From NCBI GenBank assembly GCA_937958295.1, contig CALFEY010000076.1:1-6924 (forward strand): 6,924 nt of DNA. The letters run 5' to 3'. Origin of the DNA: an uncultured Pseudomonadota bacterium (GTDB lineage: Bacteria > Pseudomonadota > Gammaproteobacteria > Burkholderiales > Casimicrobiaceae). This document shows, one piece after another, positions 1-6,437 of the stretch; within the stretch, counting starts at the first letter, position 1; each line of letters begins with the position of its first letter. The notes beneath the pieces are model-generated. The model had not been told where the DNA came from and made no database searches. It was given only the letters and a program-made list of their open reading frames with translations. The position numbers and the translations under genes were made by a program.

Positions 1-270
1 ATCTCGCTCGTCTTCGCGCTGTTCCAGCTCAATCCCGCGCCGTTCTGCCTGCTGGACGAGGTGGACGCACCCCTGGACGACCCCAACACCGATCGCTTCT
101 GCGCGATCGTGAAGGAGATGTCGGCCACCACCCAGTTCCTCTTCATCTCGCACAACAAGATCACGATGGAGATGGCCAACCAGCTCGTCGGCATCACCAT
201 GCCGGAGCCCGGCGCGTCGCGCGTGGTGGCCGTGGATATCGCCGAGGCGCTGAGCCTCGCGGTGGCCTAG
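1..270 (+). CDS. smc: Chromosome segregation protein SMC, C-terminal fragment (5' end outside window)
   Basis: This is the last 89 residues of an SMC ATPase, the DNA-compacting and segregating subunit of the bacterial condensin complex with ScpA and ScpB. Reading frame 1 is open from base 1 to a TAG at 268-270. The fragment holds the end of the ABC-type head. A hydrophobic strand runs into Walker B with catalytic D19-E20 (FCLLDEVD), followed by the D-loop (PLDDPN, about residues 24-29) and the H-loop (FISHNK, H51) that senses the gamma-phosphate. The signature motif, coiled coils, hinge and Walker A lie upstream of the window; the whole protein would be expected at roughly 1,150-1,200 residues. 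A GTG at base 61 is only an internal codon. The DEVDAPLDD form separates SMC from RecN and other ABC ATPases. zipA immediately downstream is usual proteobacterial context and supports the call. Confidence 0.96.
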   Translation: MSLVFALFQLNPAPFCLLDEVDAPLDDPNTDRFCAIVKEMSATTQFLFISHNKITMEMANQLVGITMPEPGASRVVAVDIAEALSLAVA

Positions 271-312
271 CGCGCGAGCGTCCGCGAGGCCGGTTATCGA
301 TGACCTTCGCGC

Positions 313-318
313 TATACT
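313..318 (+). promoter_or_regulatory. Probable sigma-70 -10 box (TATACT) upstream of zipA
   Basis: TATACT differs from the TATAAT consensus at one position and stands out in a very GC-rich spacer between smc and zipA. It lies 28 bases before the zipA ATG, leaving a short leader of about 22-23 bases. No good -35 hexamer is present: around the 16-17 base spacing the sequence is CCGGTT/CGGTTA, and the -10 lacks a TG extension. The promoter is therefore inferred from the -10 and its placement. It would allow zipA and the genes behind it to be transcribed independently of smc. Confidence 0.5.
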
Positions 319-330
319 CGCGGCCTATGC

Positions 331-339
331 GAGAAAGGG
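331..339 (+). promoter_or_regulatory. Ribosome binding site of zipA
   Basis: GAGAAAGGG, a purine-rich Shine-Dalgarno-like stretch, ends 7 bases before the ATG at 347. This favours the ATG at 347 over the next in-frame ATG four codons later (MSVPM). Confidence 0.6.
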
Positions 340-346
340 CGCCTGA

Positions 347-1573
347 ATGTCCGTGCCGATGAGTCCGCTGCAGCTTTCGCTCATCGCTGCGGGCATCCTG
401 CTCGTCGTTGCCGTGCTCGTCTACAACGGGTGGGTGGAACGGCGCGCGCGGCGGCGCATCGAGGAATCGTCGCGCACGCCGACCCCGGCCGCCGTCGCGG
501 CGGCGCCGGCCGCGCAACGGGTCGAGCCCACGCTGCGCAAGGGTGAGGCGGCGGCCCCGCCCAGGAGCGCCACGCCGGCCTTCCGGCCGCCGCCGGAGGA
601 GGCCGACGGCCCCGACCGCTTCGAGCCGCCCCAGGACATCATCGAGCATCCGGCCCCGGCGGAGGACGATCCGCTCGTCGTCGACGAGCTCGAATCCACG
701 CGTCCGCTGGCCCGCGGCGCCGCCCCCGACCCCGACCCCGATCCAGGCACACTGCGCAAGCCCGATCCAGAGATCGAATGCATCGTCACGCTGCAGCCGG
801 CCAAGCCCGTGGGTGTGGGCGCGTTTGCCGCCGGCCTCCATGCGCGCCTTGGCAAGCGGCTGCGCTGGTTCGGCCGCGTCGCGCCCAATGCGTCGTGGCA
901 GGCGCTCGCCGCGGATACGAGGGGCGAGTTCGTCGAAGTGGCGGCCTGCCTTCTGCTCGCCGACCGCAATGGCGCGGCCAGTCGCGCCCAGCTCGACACC
1001 TTCATGCGGGTCATGAGCGAGCTCGCCCCGCACTTGCCGGCGGCGATGTCCGTCCCCGATGTCGGCGCCGAGGCCGAGCGTGCGGAAACCCTGGACCGCC
1101 TGTGCGCCGACGTCGACGTGCAGGTGGGCCTCACCGTGCTGGTGGGCGCCCCCGCGGGGGTGCCCGGCACCAAGCTCCGGGGCGTGGCAGAGGCTGCGGG
1201 CTTCCATCTCGCCCCGGGCGGTCGTTTCGAGTGGGTAAGCGAGGACACCGGCGCCGTCGCCTACTCGCTCCAGAATTTGCGCAACGAGCCGTTCACCGCC
1301 GATACGTTGCGCCTGTCGGCCACGAATGGCGTCGTGCTCGTGCTGGACGTGCCGCGGGTGGCCGATCCGGCCCGCGCCTTCGACCAGATGAAGCTCGCCG
1401 GCAAGCGACTTGCGCACTCGCTCGGAGGCGAGCTCGTCGACGACAACCGGCGCCCGCTCGACGATCCGGCACTGGCCGCGATCCGCAGCCAGGTCGACGC
1501 CGCGGCGGCGGCGCTGCGGGAGAGCGGCATCGAGCCGGGGAGCCCGCGCGCGCTCGCGCTCTTCGGTGCCTAG
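347..1573 (+). CDS. zipA: Cell division protein ZipA (FtsZ-binding membrane anchor)
   Basis: This 408-residue protein matches ZipA, the essential inner-membrane tether that binds the C-terminal tail of FtsZ and stabilises the Z ring. It has a short periplasmic N-terminus and one hydrophobic transmembrane segment (about residues 8-26). A basic stop-transfer patch follows (ERRARRR, 31-37). Next comes a long Pro/Ala/acidic linker (about 42-140) typical of the ZipA spacer, including an Asp-Pro run at 127-133. The C-terminal globular region starts near residue 142. The classic FtsZ-binding fold corresponds to about 256-395, with strand-forming AVAYSLQNL, then VVLVLDVPR, a helix, and GGELVDDNRRPL. 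The latter matches the ZipA pattern of a Gly-Gly strand followed by DD.RR. The protein is longer than E. coli ZipA (328 residues). The extra part is a second alpha/beta segment at 142-255 in front of the usual domain (see findings). Lying between smc and ligA is standard proteobacterial order. The start is supported by a Shine-Dalgarno at 331-339. Confidence 0.93.
   Translation: MSVPMSPLQLSLIAAGILLVVAVLVYNGWVERRARRRIEESSRTPTPAAVAAAPAAQRVEPTLRKGEAAAPPRSATPAFRPPPEEADGPDRFEPPQDIIEHPAPAEDDPLVVDELESTRPLARGAAPDPDPDPGTLRKPDPEIECIVTLQPAKPVGVGAFAAGLHARLGKRLRWFGRVAPNASWQALAADTRGEFVEVAACLLLADRNGAASRAQLDTFMRVMSELAPHLPAAMSVPDVGAEAERAETLDRLCADVDVQVGLTVLVGAPAGVPGTKLRGVAEAAGFHLAPGGRFEWVSEDTGAVAYSLQNLRNEPFTADTLRLSATNGVVLVLDVPRVADPARAFDQMKLAGKRLAHSLGGELVDDNRRPLDDPALAAIRSQVDAAAAALRESGIEPGSPRALALFGA
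724..744 (+). repeat. Short CCCGAC tandem run encoding Pro-Asp repeats in the ZipA linker
   Basis: A (CCC GAx)n run encodes PDPDPDP at ZipA residues 127-133, with the last units degenerate (GAT CCA). It sits in the disordered linker, where a length change would be tolerated. It is a low-complexity coding tract rather than a mobile or structural repeat. Confidence 0.5.
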
Positions 1574-1589
1574 CGCGCATCACGCGTCC

Positions 1590-3644
1590 ATGGACGCCGC
1601 GCCCGACCGCGTGTCGCGCCGCGTCGCGGCGCTGCGCGAGCAGATCCGGGAGCACGACGAGCGGTATTACGTCGACGACGCCCCCACGATCAGCGACGCC
1701 GAGTACGACGCGCTCTTCGGCGAGCTCGAGGCGCTCGAGTCCGCGCACCCCGACCTACGCACGCCCGACTCGCCGACGCAGCGGGTGGGCGGGGGGCGCG
1801 CCGAGGAGTTCGCGCCGGTCCCCCACAAGGTGCCGATGTTGTCGATCCAGACGGCCGCCGACACCACGGTTGCCGGGGCGGTCGAGTTCGATGCTCGCAT
1901 CCGCCGCGATCTCAAGCTCGCCCCCGACGCGCCTCCCGTGGCGTATTGCGCCGAGCTCAAGTTCGACGGCCTCGCCATCAGCCTGCGCTACGAGCGCGGG
2001 GTGCTCGTGGTGGCGGCCACGCGCGGCGATGGCGAAACGGGAGAGGACGTTACTGCGAACGTGCGCAAGGTCCCCGAGATCCCGGCGCGGCTGCGCGGCA
2101 AGCCCCCGGACGTGCTGGAGGTGCGCGGCGAGATCTACATGACCCGCGCCGACTTCGCCGCGCTCAACGAGCGGCAGGCCGCCGCCGGCCTGCGCTTGTT
2201 CGTCAATCCCCGCAACACGGCGGCGGGCGCGGTGCGCCAGCTCGACCCCGCCGTCACGGCGGAGCGTCCGCTGCATTTTTTTGCCTACGCGCTCGGACAG
2301 ACGCACGGCTTCGAGCTTCCCACCACGCAGGCCGGCCTGCTCGACGCGCTGGCGGCGTTCGGCCTGCCGGTGAACGGGCAGTGGCGCGTGGTGCACGGGG
2401 CGCAGGGGCTGGCCGAGTTCTACGAGGCGGTGCAAGCCCGTCGCCACGATCTTCCGTTCGAGATCGACGGGGTCGTCTACAAGGTCGACAGCCTCGAGCG
2501 CCAGCGCGACCTCGGCTATCGTACCCGCGAGCCGCGGTGGGCCGTGGCGCACAAGTTTCCGCCCGAGGAGATGCCCACCCGGCTCTTGTCCATCGGCGTG
2601 CAGGTGGGCCGCACCGGCGCCATCACGCCGGTCGCGCGTCTCGAGCCGGTGTTCGTGGGCGGCACCACGGTGACCAACGTCACGCTGCACAACGAGGACG
2701 AGATCCGGCGCCGTGACCTGCGCGAGGGTGATACGGTCATCGTGCGCCGGGCCGGCGACGTGATCCCGCAGGTCGTGCGCGCGCTTCCGGAGCGACGTCC
2801 GCCGGAGGCGCGCGAGTTCGTGATGCCCGCCACGTGCCCGGAGTGCGGCTCGGCCGTGGTGCGGCTGCCCGGCGAAGTGGTGGCGCGCTGCACCGGCGGA
2901 CTCGTGTGTCCGGCGCAGCGCAAGCAGGCGCTCCTGCATTTCGCCAGCCGCCGGGCCCTCGACATCGAGGGGCTGGGCGACAAGCTCGTCGACCAGCTGG
3001 TGGACGGCGGCATCGTGCACACCCCCGCCGACCTGTACAAGCTGGGACTCGCCAAGCTCGCCGCGCTCGAGCGCATGGCCGACAAGAGCGCCGGCAACGT
3101 GGTGGTCGCCATCGAGAAGAGCAAGGCGACCACGCTGCCCCGGTTCATCTACGCGCTCGGCATCCGCCATGTCGGCGAGGCCACGGCCCGCGATCTCGCG
3201 CGTCATTTCGGCAGCATGGACGCGCTCATGAACGCCAGTGAGGCGGAGCTGCTCGAAGCCAACGACGTCGGCCCCGTGCTCGCGGCCTCCATCGCGCGCT
3301 TCTTCGCGGAGCCGCACAACCGCGAAGGCGTCGAGCAGCTGCGCGCCGCCGGGGTGCACTGGGAGGAGGGTCCGCCGCAGGCCCCCGAGCGGGGACCCTT
3401 GCACGACCTCACCTTCGTGCTCACCGGCACGCTGCCCACGCTGTCGCGCGACGACGCCAAGGCCCTCATCGAGGCTGCCGGTGGCAAGGTGGCGGGCAGC
3501 GTGTCGAAGAAGACGACCTACGTGGTGGCCGGCGAGGATGCCGGCAGCAAGCTCGCCAAGGCCGAGACCCTCGGCGTGGCGATCCTCGACGAACCAGGAT
3601 TGCAGGACCTCATCGCGCAGCGCAGCGCCGCCAGGACATCATGA
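1590..3644 (+). CDS. ligA: NAD(+)-dependent DNA ligase LigA
   Basis: This 684-residue protein carries every LigA module and should seal nicks during replication and repair using NAD+. Domain Ia (about 1-75) has the NMN-contacting residues Y26, D36, Y39 and D40, in HDERYYVDDAP and SDAEYD. The adenylation domain (about 76-325) has motif I AELKFDG with the AMP-accepting lysine K124, then EVRGE (E181), FEIDGVVYKV (K298) and AHKFPPEE (K322). An OB fold covers about 326-410. A four-cysteine zinc finger uses C416, C419, C434 and C440. Helix-hairpin-helix repeats run about 441-595 (IEGLGDK, GIRHVGE, NDVGPVL), and a BRCT domain fills 600-684 (LTFVLTGTL, GGKVAGSVSKKT). Length is close to the E. coli enzyme (671). 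The ATG at 1590 is chosen because domain Ia begins right after it, while the in-frame stretch upstream overlaps zipA and is Arg/Ser-rich shadow coding. The Shine-Dalgarno is poor. The gene starts 16 bases after zipA and ends overlapping galU, consistent with one transcript. Confidence 0.98.
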   Translation: MDAAPDRVSRRVAALREQIREHDERYYVDDAPTISDAEYDALFGELEALESAHPDLRTPDSPTQRVGGGRAEEFAPVPHKVPMLSIQTAADTTVAGAVEFDARIRRDLKLAPDAPPVAYCAELKFDGLAISLRYERGVLVVAATRGDGETGEDVTANVRKVPEIPARLRGKPPDVLEVRGEIYMTRADFAALNERQAAAGLRLFVNPRNTAAGAVRQLDPAVTAERPLHFFAYALGQTHGFELPTTQAGLLDALAAFGLPVNGQWRVVHGAQGLAEFYEAVQARRHDLPFEIDGVVYKVDSLERQRDLGYRTREPRWAVAHKFPPEEMPTRLLSIGVQVGRTGAITPVARLEPVFVGGTTVTNVTLHNEDEIRRRDLREGDTVIVRRAGDVIPQVVRALPERRPPEAREFVMPATCPECGSAVVRLPGEVVARCTGGLVCPAQRKQALLHFASRRALDIEGLGDKLVDQLVDGGIVHTPADLYKLGLAKLAALERMADKSAGNVVVAIEKSKATTLPRFIYALGIRHVGEATARDLARHFGSMDALMNASEAELLEANDVGPVLAASIARFFAEPHNREGVEQLRAAGVHWEEGPPQAPERGPLHDLTFVLTGTLPTLSRDDAKALIEAAGGKVAGSVSKKTTYVVAGEDAGSKLAKAETLGVAILDEPGLQDLIAQRSAARTS

Positions 3645-4516
3645 AGAAGATCACCAAAGCCGTCTTTCCCGTCGCCGGCCTCGGCAGCCGGTTCCTACCC
3701 GCCACCAAGGCATCTCCGAAGGAAATGCTGCCCGTCGTCGACAAGCCGCTCATCCAGTACGCCGTGGAGGAGGCTGCCGCTGCGGGCATCACCGACATGA
3801 TCTTCATCACGGGCCGCAACAAGCGGGCCATCGAGGATCACTTCGACAAGGCCTACGAGCTCGAGACGGAGCTCACGATGCGCAACAAGTCGGAGCTGCT
3901 CGAGCAGGTCCGCGCGGCGACCCCGCCCGGCATCAACTGCATCTACATCCGCCAGTCGGAGGCGCTCGGTCTCGGCCACGCTGTGCTCTGCGCCGCGCCC
4001 GTCGTGGGCGACGAGCCCTTCGCGGTGATCCTCGCCGACGACCTCATCGACGCGCAGGTGCCCGTGATGCGGCAGATGGTGGACGTGGCCACCCGCGAGA
4101 ACGTGTCCACCATCGGCGTGATGGACGTGCCCGCCGACGACGTCGGCAGCTTCGGCATCGTCGAAACGCGCGAGATGCGCCCGGGCGAGCGCGTGGCCTC
4201 GATCACCAAGATCGTGGAGAAGCCCAAGGCCGGCACCACGCCGTCCACCCTCGCGGTCGTGGGGCGCTATGTGCTCACGCCCGCCATCTTTGACCATCTG
4301 CGCGCGATCGGCGCGGGCGCCGGCGGCGAGATCCAGCTCACCGACGGCATCGCCCGGCTCATGGGCGACGAGCGCGTAGTCGCCTACCGCTTCGAGGGAC
4401 GCCGCTACGACTGCGGCCGCAAGCAGGGCTATCTCGAGGCCACGGTCGAGCTCGGGCTCAAGCATCCGGAGACCGGCGCGGAGTTCGCGCAGTTCCTGGC
4501 CGCGCGGCAGAAGTAA
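3641..4516 (+). CDS. galU: UTP-glucose-1-phosphate uridylyltransferase (UDP-glucose pyrophosphorylase)
   Basis: This 291-residue cytoplasmic enzyme makes UDP-glucose and pyrophosphate from UTP and glucose-1-phosphate, the activated sugar for LPS, capsule, exopolysaccharide and trehalose or galactose metabolism. The N-terminus carries the nucleotidyltransferase signature: AVFPVAGLGSRFLPATK with KEMLP and the PL.QY strand (residues 7-40). Other GalU landmarks are the metal- and nucleotide-binding LADD (131-134), the sugar-site VEKP (192-195), GGEIQLTD (228-235) and YDCGRKQGY (256-264). Length is typical for bacterial GalU (about 290-300). The closest alternatives, GalF-like or RmlA-like proteins, are less likely given GEIQLTD and YDCGRKQGY. 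The ATG overlaps the ligA stop (ATGA, 3641-3644). AGGA at 3633-3636 is a short Shine-Dalgarno only 4 bases from the start, so translational coupling to ligA is likely. It ends in TAA, 18 bases before oxyR. Confidence 0.97.
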   Translation: MKKITKAVFPVAGLGSRFLPATKASPKEMLPVVDKPLIQYAVEEAAAAGITDMIFITGRNKRAIEDHFDKAYELETELTMRNKSELLEQVRAATPPGINCIYIRQSEALGLGHAVLCAAPVVGDEPFAVILADDLIDAQVPVMRQMVDVATRENVSTIGVMDVPADDVGSFGIVETREMRPGERVASITKIVEKPKAGTTPSTLAVVGRYVLTPAIFDHLRAIGAGAGGEIQLTDGIARLMGDERVVAYRFEGRRYDCGRKQGYLEATVELGLKHPETGAEFAQFLAARQK

Positions 4517-4534
4517 GGCGCCGCGAAGCCCGCC

Positions 4535-5446
4535 ATGACCCTGAACGAGCTCCGCTACCTCGTTGCCGTTGCGCAGGAGCGCAATTTCGGCCGCGCCGCG
4601 CAGAAGTGCTTCGTGAGCCAGCCGGCGCTGTCGGTGGCGATCCAGAAGCTCGAGGAGGAGTTGGGCACCCAGGTCTTCGAGCGCGGCAAGAGCGAGGTCA
4701 CCGTCACCCCGGTGGGCGAGCGCATCGTGGAGCAGGCGCAGCGGGTGCTGGAGGAGTCGTCGCGCATCCGGGAGATCGCGCAATCGGGCCGCAACCAGCT
4801 CTTCGGCCCGCTTTCGATCGGCGTGATCTACACGGTCGCTCCCTACCTCCTGCCCGATCTCATTCCCGCGCTGCACGAACGCGCGCCGCAGATGCCGCTT
4901 GACATCGAGGAGAACCTCACCGAGAACCTCGAGGTCGGCTTGAAGTCCGGCCGCCTCGACGTGGCCATCGTGGCGCTGCCCTTCGCGCCCCCGGGGGTGG
5001 TCACGGAGTTTCTCTACGAGGAGCCCTTCCAGGTGGTGGTGCCCGCCGCGCACAAGTGGGCCAAGCGCAAATCGGTGCAGCCTTCGGAGCTCGCCGGCGA
5101 GAACACCATCCTGCTCAACGTGGGTCACTGCTTCCGCGACCAAGTGCTGGACTCGTGCCCGGAGCTCAACCGTGCCGACGCCCACGTGCCCCGCACCAAT
5201 TCGCTGGAGACGATCCGCAACATGGTGGCTTCCGGGTTGGGCATCTCGGTGCTGCCGCGCGACGCGCTCACGCCGAAGTACCACAGCAGTCTCGTGGTGC
5301 CCGTTCCTTTCGCGCGCCCGGCGCCCACGCGCCGCATCGCGCTTGCCTACCGGCGTAGCTTCCCGCGCCCCGATGCCATCATGGCCCTGCGCGAGTCGGT
5401 CGCGGCGTGCCGCGGCGTGCGGGACGTGGCCAAGGCCCCCGTCTGA
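4535..5446 (+). CDS. oxyR: OxyR, LysR-type hydrogen-peroxide sensor and transcription regulator
   Basis: This 303-residue LysR-family protein is recognised specifically as OxyR, the thiol-switch regulator that activates catalase, peroxidase and other antioxidant genes on exposure to H2O2. The N-terminal winged helix-turn-helix (about 1-60) reads MTLNELRYLVAVAQERNFGRAA then VSQPALS. A linker helix follows, and the effector domain spans about 90-295. The redox site is explicit: GHCFRDQVLDSC carries the peroxidatic cysteine C199 and resolving cysteine C208, with H198, R201 and D202 around them. T100, in the active-site pocket strand (GVIYTVAPYLLP), is also kept. SLETIRNMVASG (223-234) is the usual OxyR regulatory-domain helix. 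The positions match E. coli OxyR numbering exactly, so disulfide switching should be intact. It starts 18 bases after galU without a clear Shine-Dalgarno, so it probably depends on readthrough from upstream genes or a promoter inside galU. No OxyR-type operator was found nearby by eye. Confidence 0.96.
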   Translation: MTLNELRYLVAVAQERNFGRAAQKCFVSQPALSVAIQKLEEELGTQVFERGKSEVTVTPVGERIVEQAQRVLEESSRIREIAQSGRNQLFGPLSIGVIYTVAPYLLPDLIPALHERAPQMPLDIEENLTENLEVGLKSGRLDVAIVALPFAPPGVVTEFLYEEPFQVVVPAAHKWAKRKSVQPSELAGENTILLNVGHCFRDQVLDSCPELNRADAHVPRTNSLETIRNMVASGLGISVLPRDALTPKYHSSLVVPVPFARPAPTRRIALAYRRSFPRPDAIMALRESVAACRGVRDVAKAPV

Positions 5447-5515
5447 ACTGACCGAATCGCGGCGCACGGGCATGGCGGCCCGGCGCGACTCATCGCGACG
5501 CCGACATCATCCACC

Positions 5516-5524
5516 AGGGAGGAG
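5516..5524 (+). promoter_or_regulatory. Strong Shine-Dalgarno of the SDR gene
   Basis: AGGGAGGAG, with a near-perfect match to the anti-Shine-Dalgarno, lies 6 bases before the ATG at 5531 and fixes that start. It is the strongest ribosome binding site in the window, suggesting efficient translation. No convincing -10/-35 pair was seen in the 84-base gap after oxyR, so the promoter was not located. Confidence 0.8.
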
Positions 5525-5530
5525 CAACAC

Positions 5531-6298
5531 ATGGCAACCGATATCGCAGGCAAGGTCGTCCTCATCACCGGCGCGTCGACGGGCATCGGTGCCGCAGCGG
5601 CGCACACCTTCGCCAAGGCCGGCGCCAAGGTGCTCGTGCATTACAACTCGAGCAAGGACCAGGCGGCGAAGGTCGTGGCAGACATCAACGCCGCCGGAGG
5701 ACAGGCCGCGGCGGTGGGCGGCGACGTGATGGTGGAAGGCGACGTGAAGCGGATCGTAGCCGAGTCGCTCGCCGCCTTCGGCGGCCGCATCGATGTTCTC
5801 ATCAACAACGCCGGCGGGATGCTCGGCCGCGTGGCGATCGAGGAGTACTCGGTGGAGCACATCAATCGGGTGCTGATGCTCAACTGCACCCAAATCGCGC
5901 TCTTCATGCGCGAGGTCGTGCCCGTGATGAAGCGGCAGAAAGCCGGCAACGTGATCAACGTCACGTCGATCGCAGCGCGCCACGGCGGCGGCGGCGGGGC
6001 CATCCTCTATGCCGGCGCCAAGGGCTTCGTGTCCACCGTCACCCGCGGGTGGGCCAAGGAGCTCGTGGGCAGCAACATCCGCGTGAATGCGGTGTCGCCC
6101 GGCGTAATCACCACCCCCTTCCACGAGCGCTACTCCAATGCGGCCCAGCTCGCCGCCATGCAGGCAACGATCCCGATGAACCGCCTTGGAACCGCCGACG
6201 AGTGCGCGGGCACCTTTCTCTACCTCGCTTCGGATACGCTGTCAGGCTATGTGACCGGACAGATCATCGAGGTCAACGGCGGCCAACTGATGCCTTGA
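5531..6298 (+). CDS. Short-chain dehydrogenase/reductase (classical SDR), substrate unknown
   Basis: This is a 255-residue classical SDR, a soluble Rossmann-fold NAD(P)(H) oxidoreductase and probably a tetramer as in its family. The cofactor-binding TGASTGIG lies at 13-20 and the NNAG motif at 92-95. The catalytic tetrad is N118, S146, Y160 and K164 (YAGAK). The strand after the Rossmann helix ends VHYNSSK with no acidic residue, as in glucose-dehydrogenase- and FabG-like members that accept NADP(H); this preference is an inference. The C-terminal SPGVITTPF and SGYVTGQIIEVNGG are typical of the family. A run of five glycines (152-156, mainly GGC codons) lies between the catalytic Ser and Tyr. 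Length is usual (about 250). A FabG-type or glucose 1-dehydrogenase-type label would be a guess, as the substrate cannot be read from sequence. It follows oxyR by 84 bases in the same direction with its own strong Shine-Dalgarno, so it may be a separate unit. A role in the peroxide response is possible but unproven. Confidence 0.92.
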   Translation: MATDIAGKVVLITGASTGIGAAAAHTFAKAGAKVLVHYNSSKDQAAKVVADINAAGGQAAAVGGDVMVEGDVKRIVAESLAAFGGRIDVLINNAGGMLGRVAIEEYSVEHINRVLMLNCTQIALFMREVVPVMKRQKAGNVINVTSIAARHGGGGGAILYAGAKGFVSTVTRGWAKELVGSNIRVNAVSPGVITTPFHERYSNAAQLAAMQATIPMNRLGTADECAGTFLYLASDTLSGYVTGQIIEVNGGQLMP

Positions 6299-6313
6299 CG
6301 CAACACTTGCGGC

Positions 6314-6347
6314 GCGACCCGGCGCCGCTCGGCGGACGCGGGGTCGC
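6314..6347 (+). terminator. Possible stem-loop terminator after the SDR gene
   Basis: GCGACCC (6314-6320) pairs with GGGTCGC (6341-6347), and inside it CGCC (6323-6326) pairs with GGCG (6331-6334) around a GCTC loop. The hairpin starts 15 bases after the SDR stop, a sensible place for a terminator. No run of T follows (only CTT), so it is not a classical Rho-independent terminator. It may be a 3'-end-stabilising or attenuating structure, or a chance product of high GC. Confidence 0.3.
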
Positions 6348-6369
6348 CTTCGCGCGCCGATCCCCGTAC

Positions 6370-6395
6370 GCTCGCGCGAGCCTCATGGCTCATGG
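6370..6395. repeat. Palindrome, small hairpin and 7-bp tandem repeat before the exoprotein gene
   Basis: Three small symmetries overlap here. A perfect 12-bp palindrome GCTCGCGCGAGC lies at 6370-6381. An inverted repeat GAGCC-TCAT-GGCTC lies at 6378-6391. A direct tandem repeat CTCATGG CTCATGG lies at 6382-6395. They sit in the upstream region of the filamentous-haemagglutinin-like gene and could be a regulator site or leader structure. The function is unknown. GC-rich palindromes of this length do occur by chance, but their clustering is notable. Confidence 0.4.
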
Positions 6396-6432
6396 AAGTT
6401 CGCAACCTCCCTCCCGACACCACCAACATCAT

Positions 6433-6437
6433 GGAAG
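6433..6437 (+). promoter_or_regulatory. Possible Shine-Dalgarno (GGAAG) deciding the exoprotein start
   Basis: GGAAG ends 8 bases before the ATG at 6446. Neither of the other in-frame ATGs, at 6392 and 6431, has a purine-rich element at a usable distance. This favours 6446 as the start, though the match is only partial. Confidence 0.4.

Noticed and set aside
194..1417. 407-codon minus-strand frame opposite zipA
   Set aside because: The sequence is low-complexity Arg/Gly/His-rich with no domain, and the opposite strand encodes a clear ZipA with a Shine-Dalgarno and promoter-like element.
1410..1589. 60-codon upstream extension of ligA in the same frame
   Set aside because: It overlaps the zipA C-terminus, is Arg/Ser-rich, and lies before LigA domain Ia. 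The ATG at 1590 gives the normal family length.
778..2142. 454-codon plus-strand frame bridging zipA and ligA
   Set aside because: It is extremely Arg/Ala/Pro-rich and out of frame with both recognised genes, so it is a frame shadow of high-GC coding sequence.
1755..3404. 549-codon open frame on the minus strand inside ligA
   Set aside because: It lies entirely antisense to LigA, whose catalytic, zinc and BRCT motifs are intact. The composition is that of a complementary-strand shadow.
3695..5473. 592-codon open frame on the minus strand covering galU and oxyR
   Set aside because: It is antisense to two genes with complete family motifs, is rich in Arg/His/Gly/Ala in the way GC-rich shadow frames are, and shows no recognisable domain.
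5984..5998. GGC trinucleotide run in the SDR gene as a possible phase-variable repeat
   Set aside because: It has only four GGC units plus GGG. Slippage by whole codons would not shift the frame, and glycine-rich loops before the catalytic Tyr occur in related SDR proteins.
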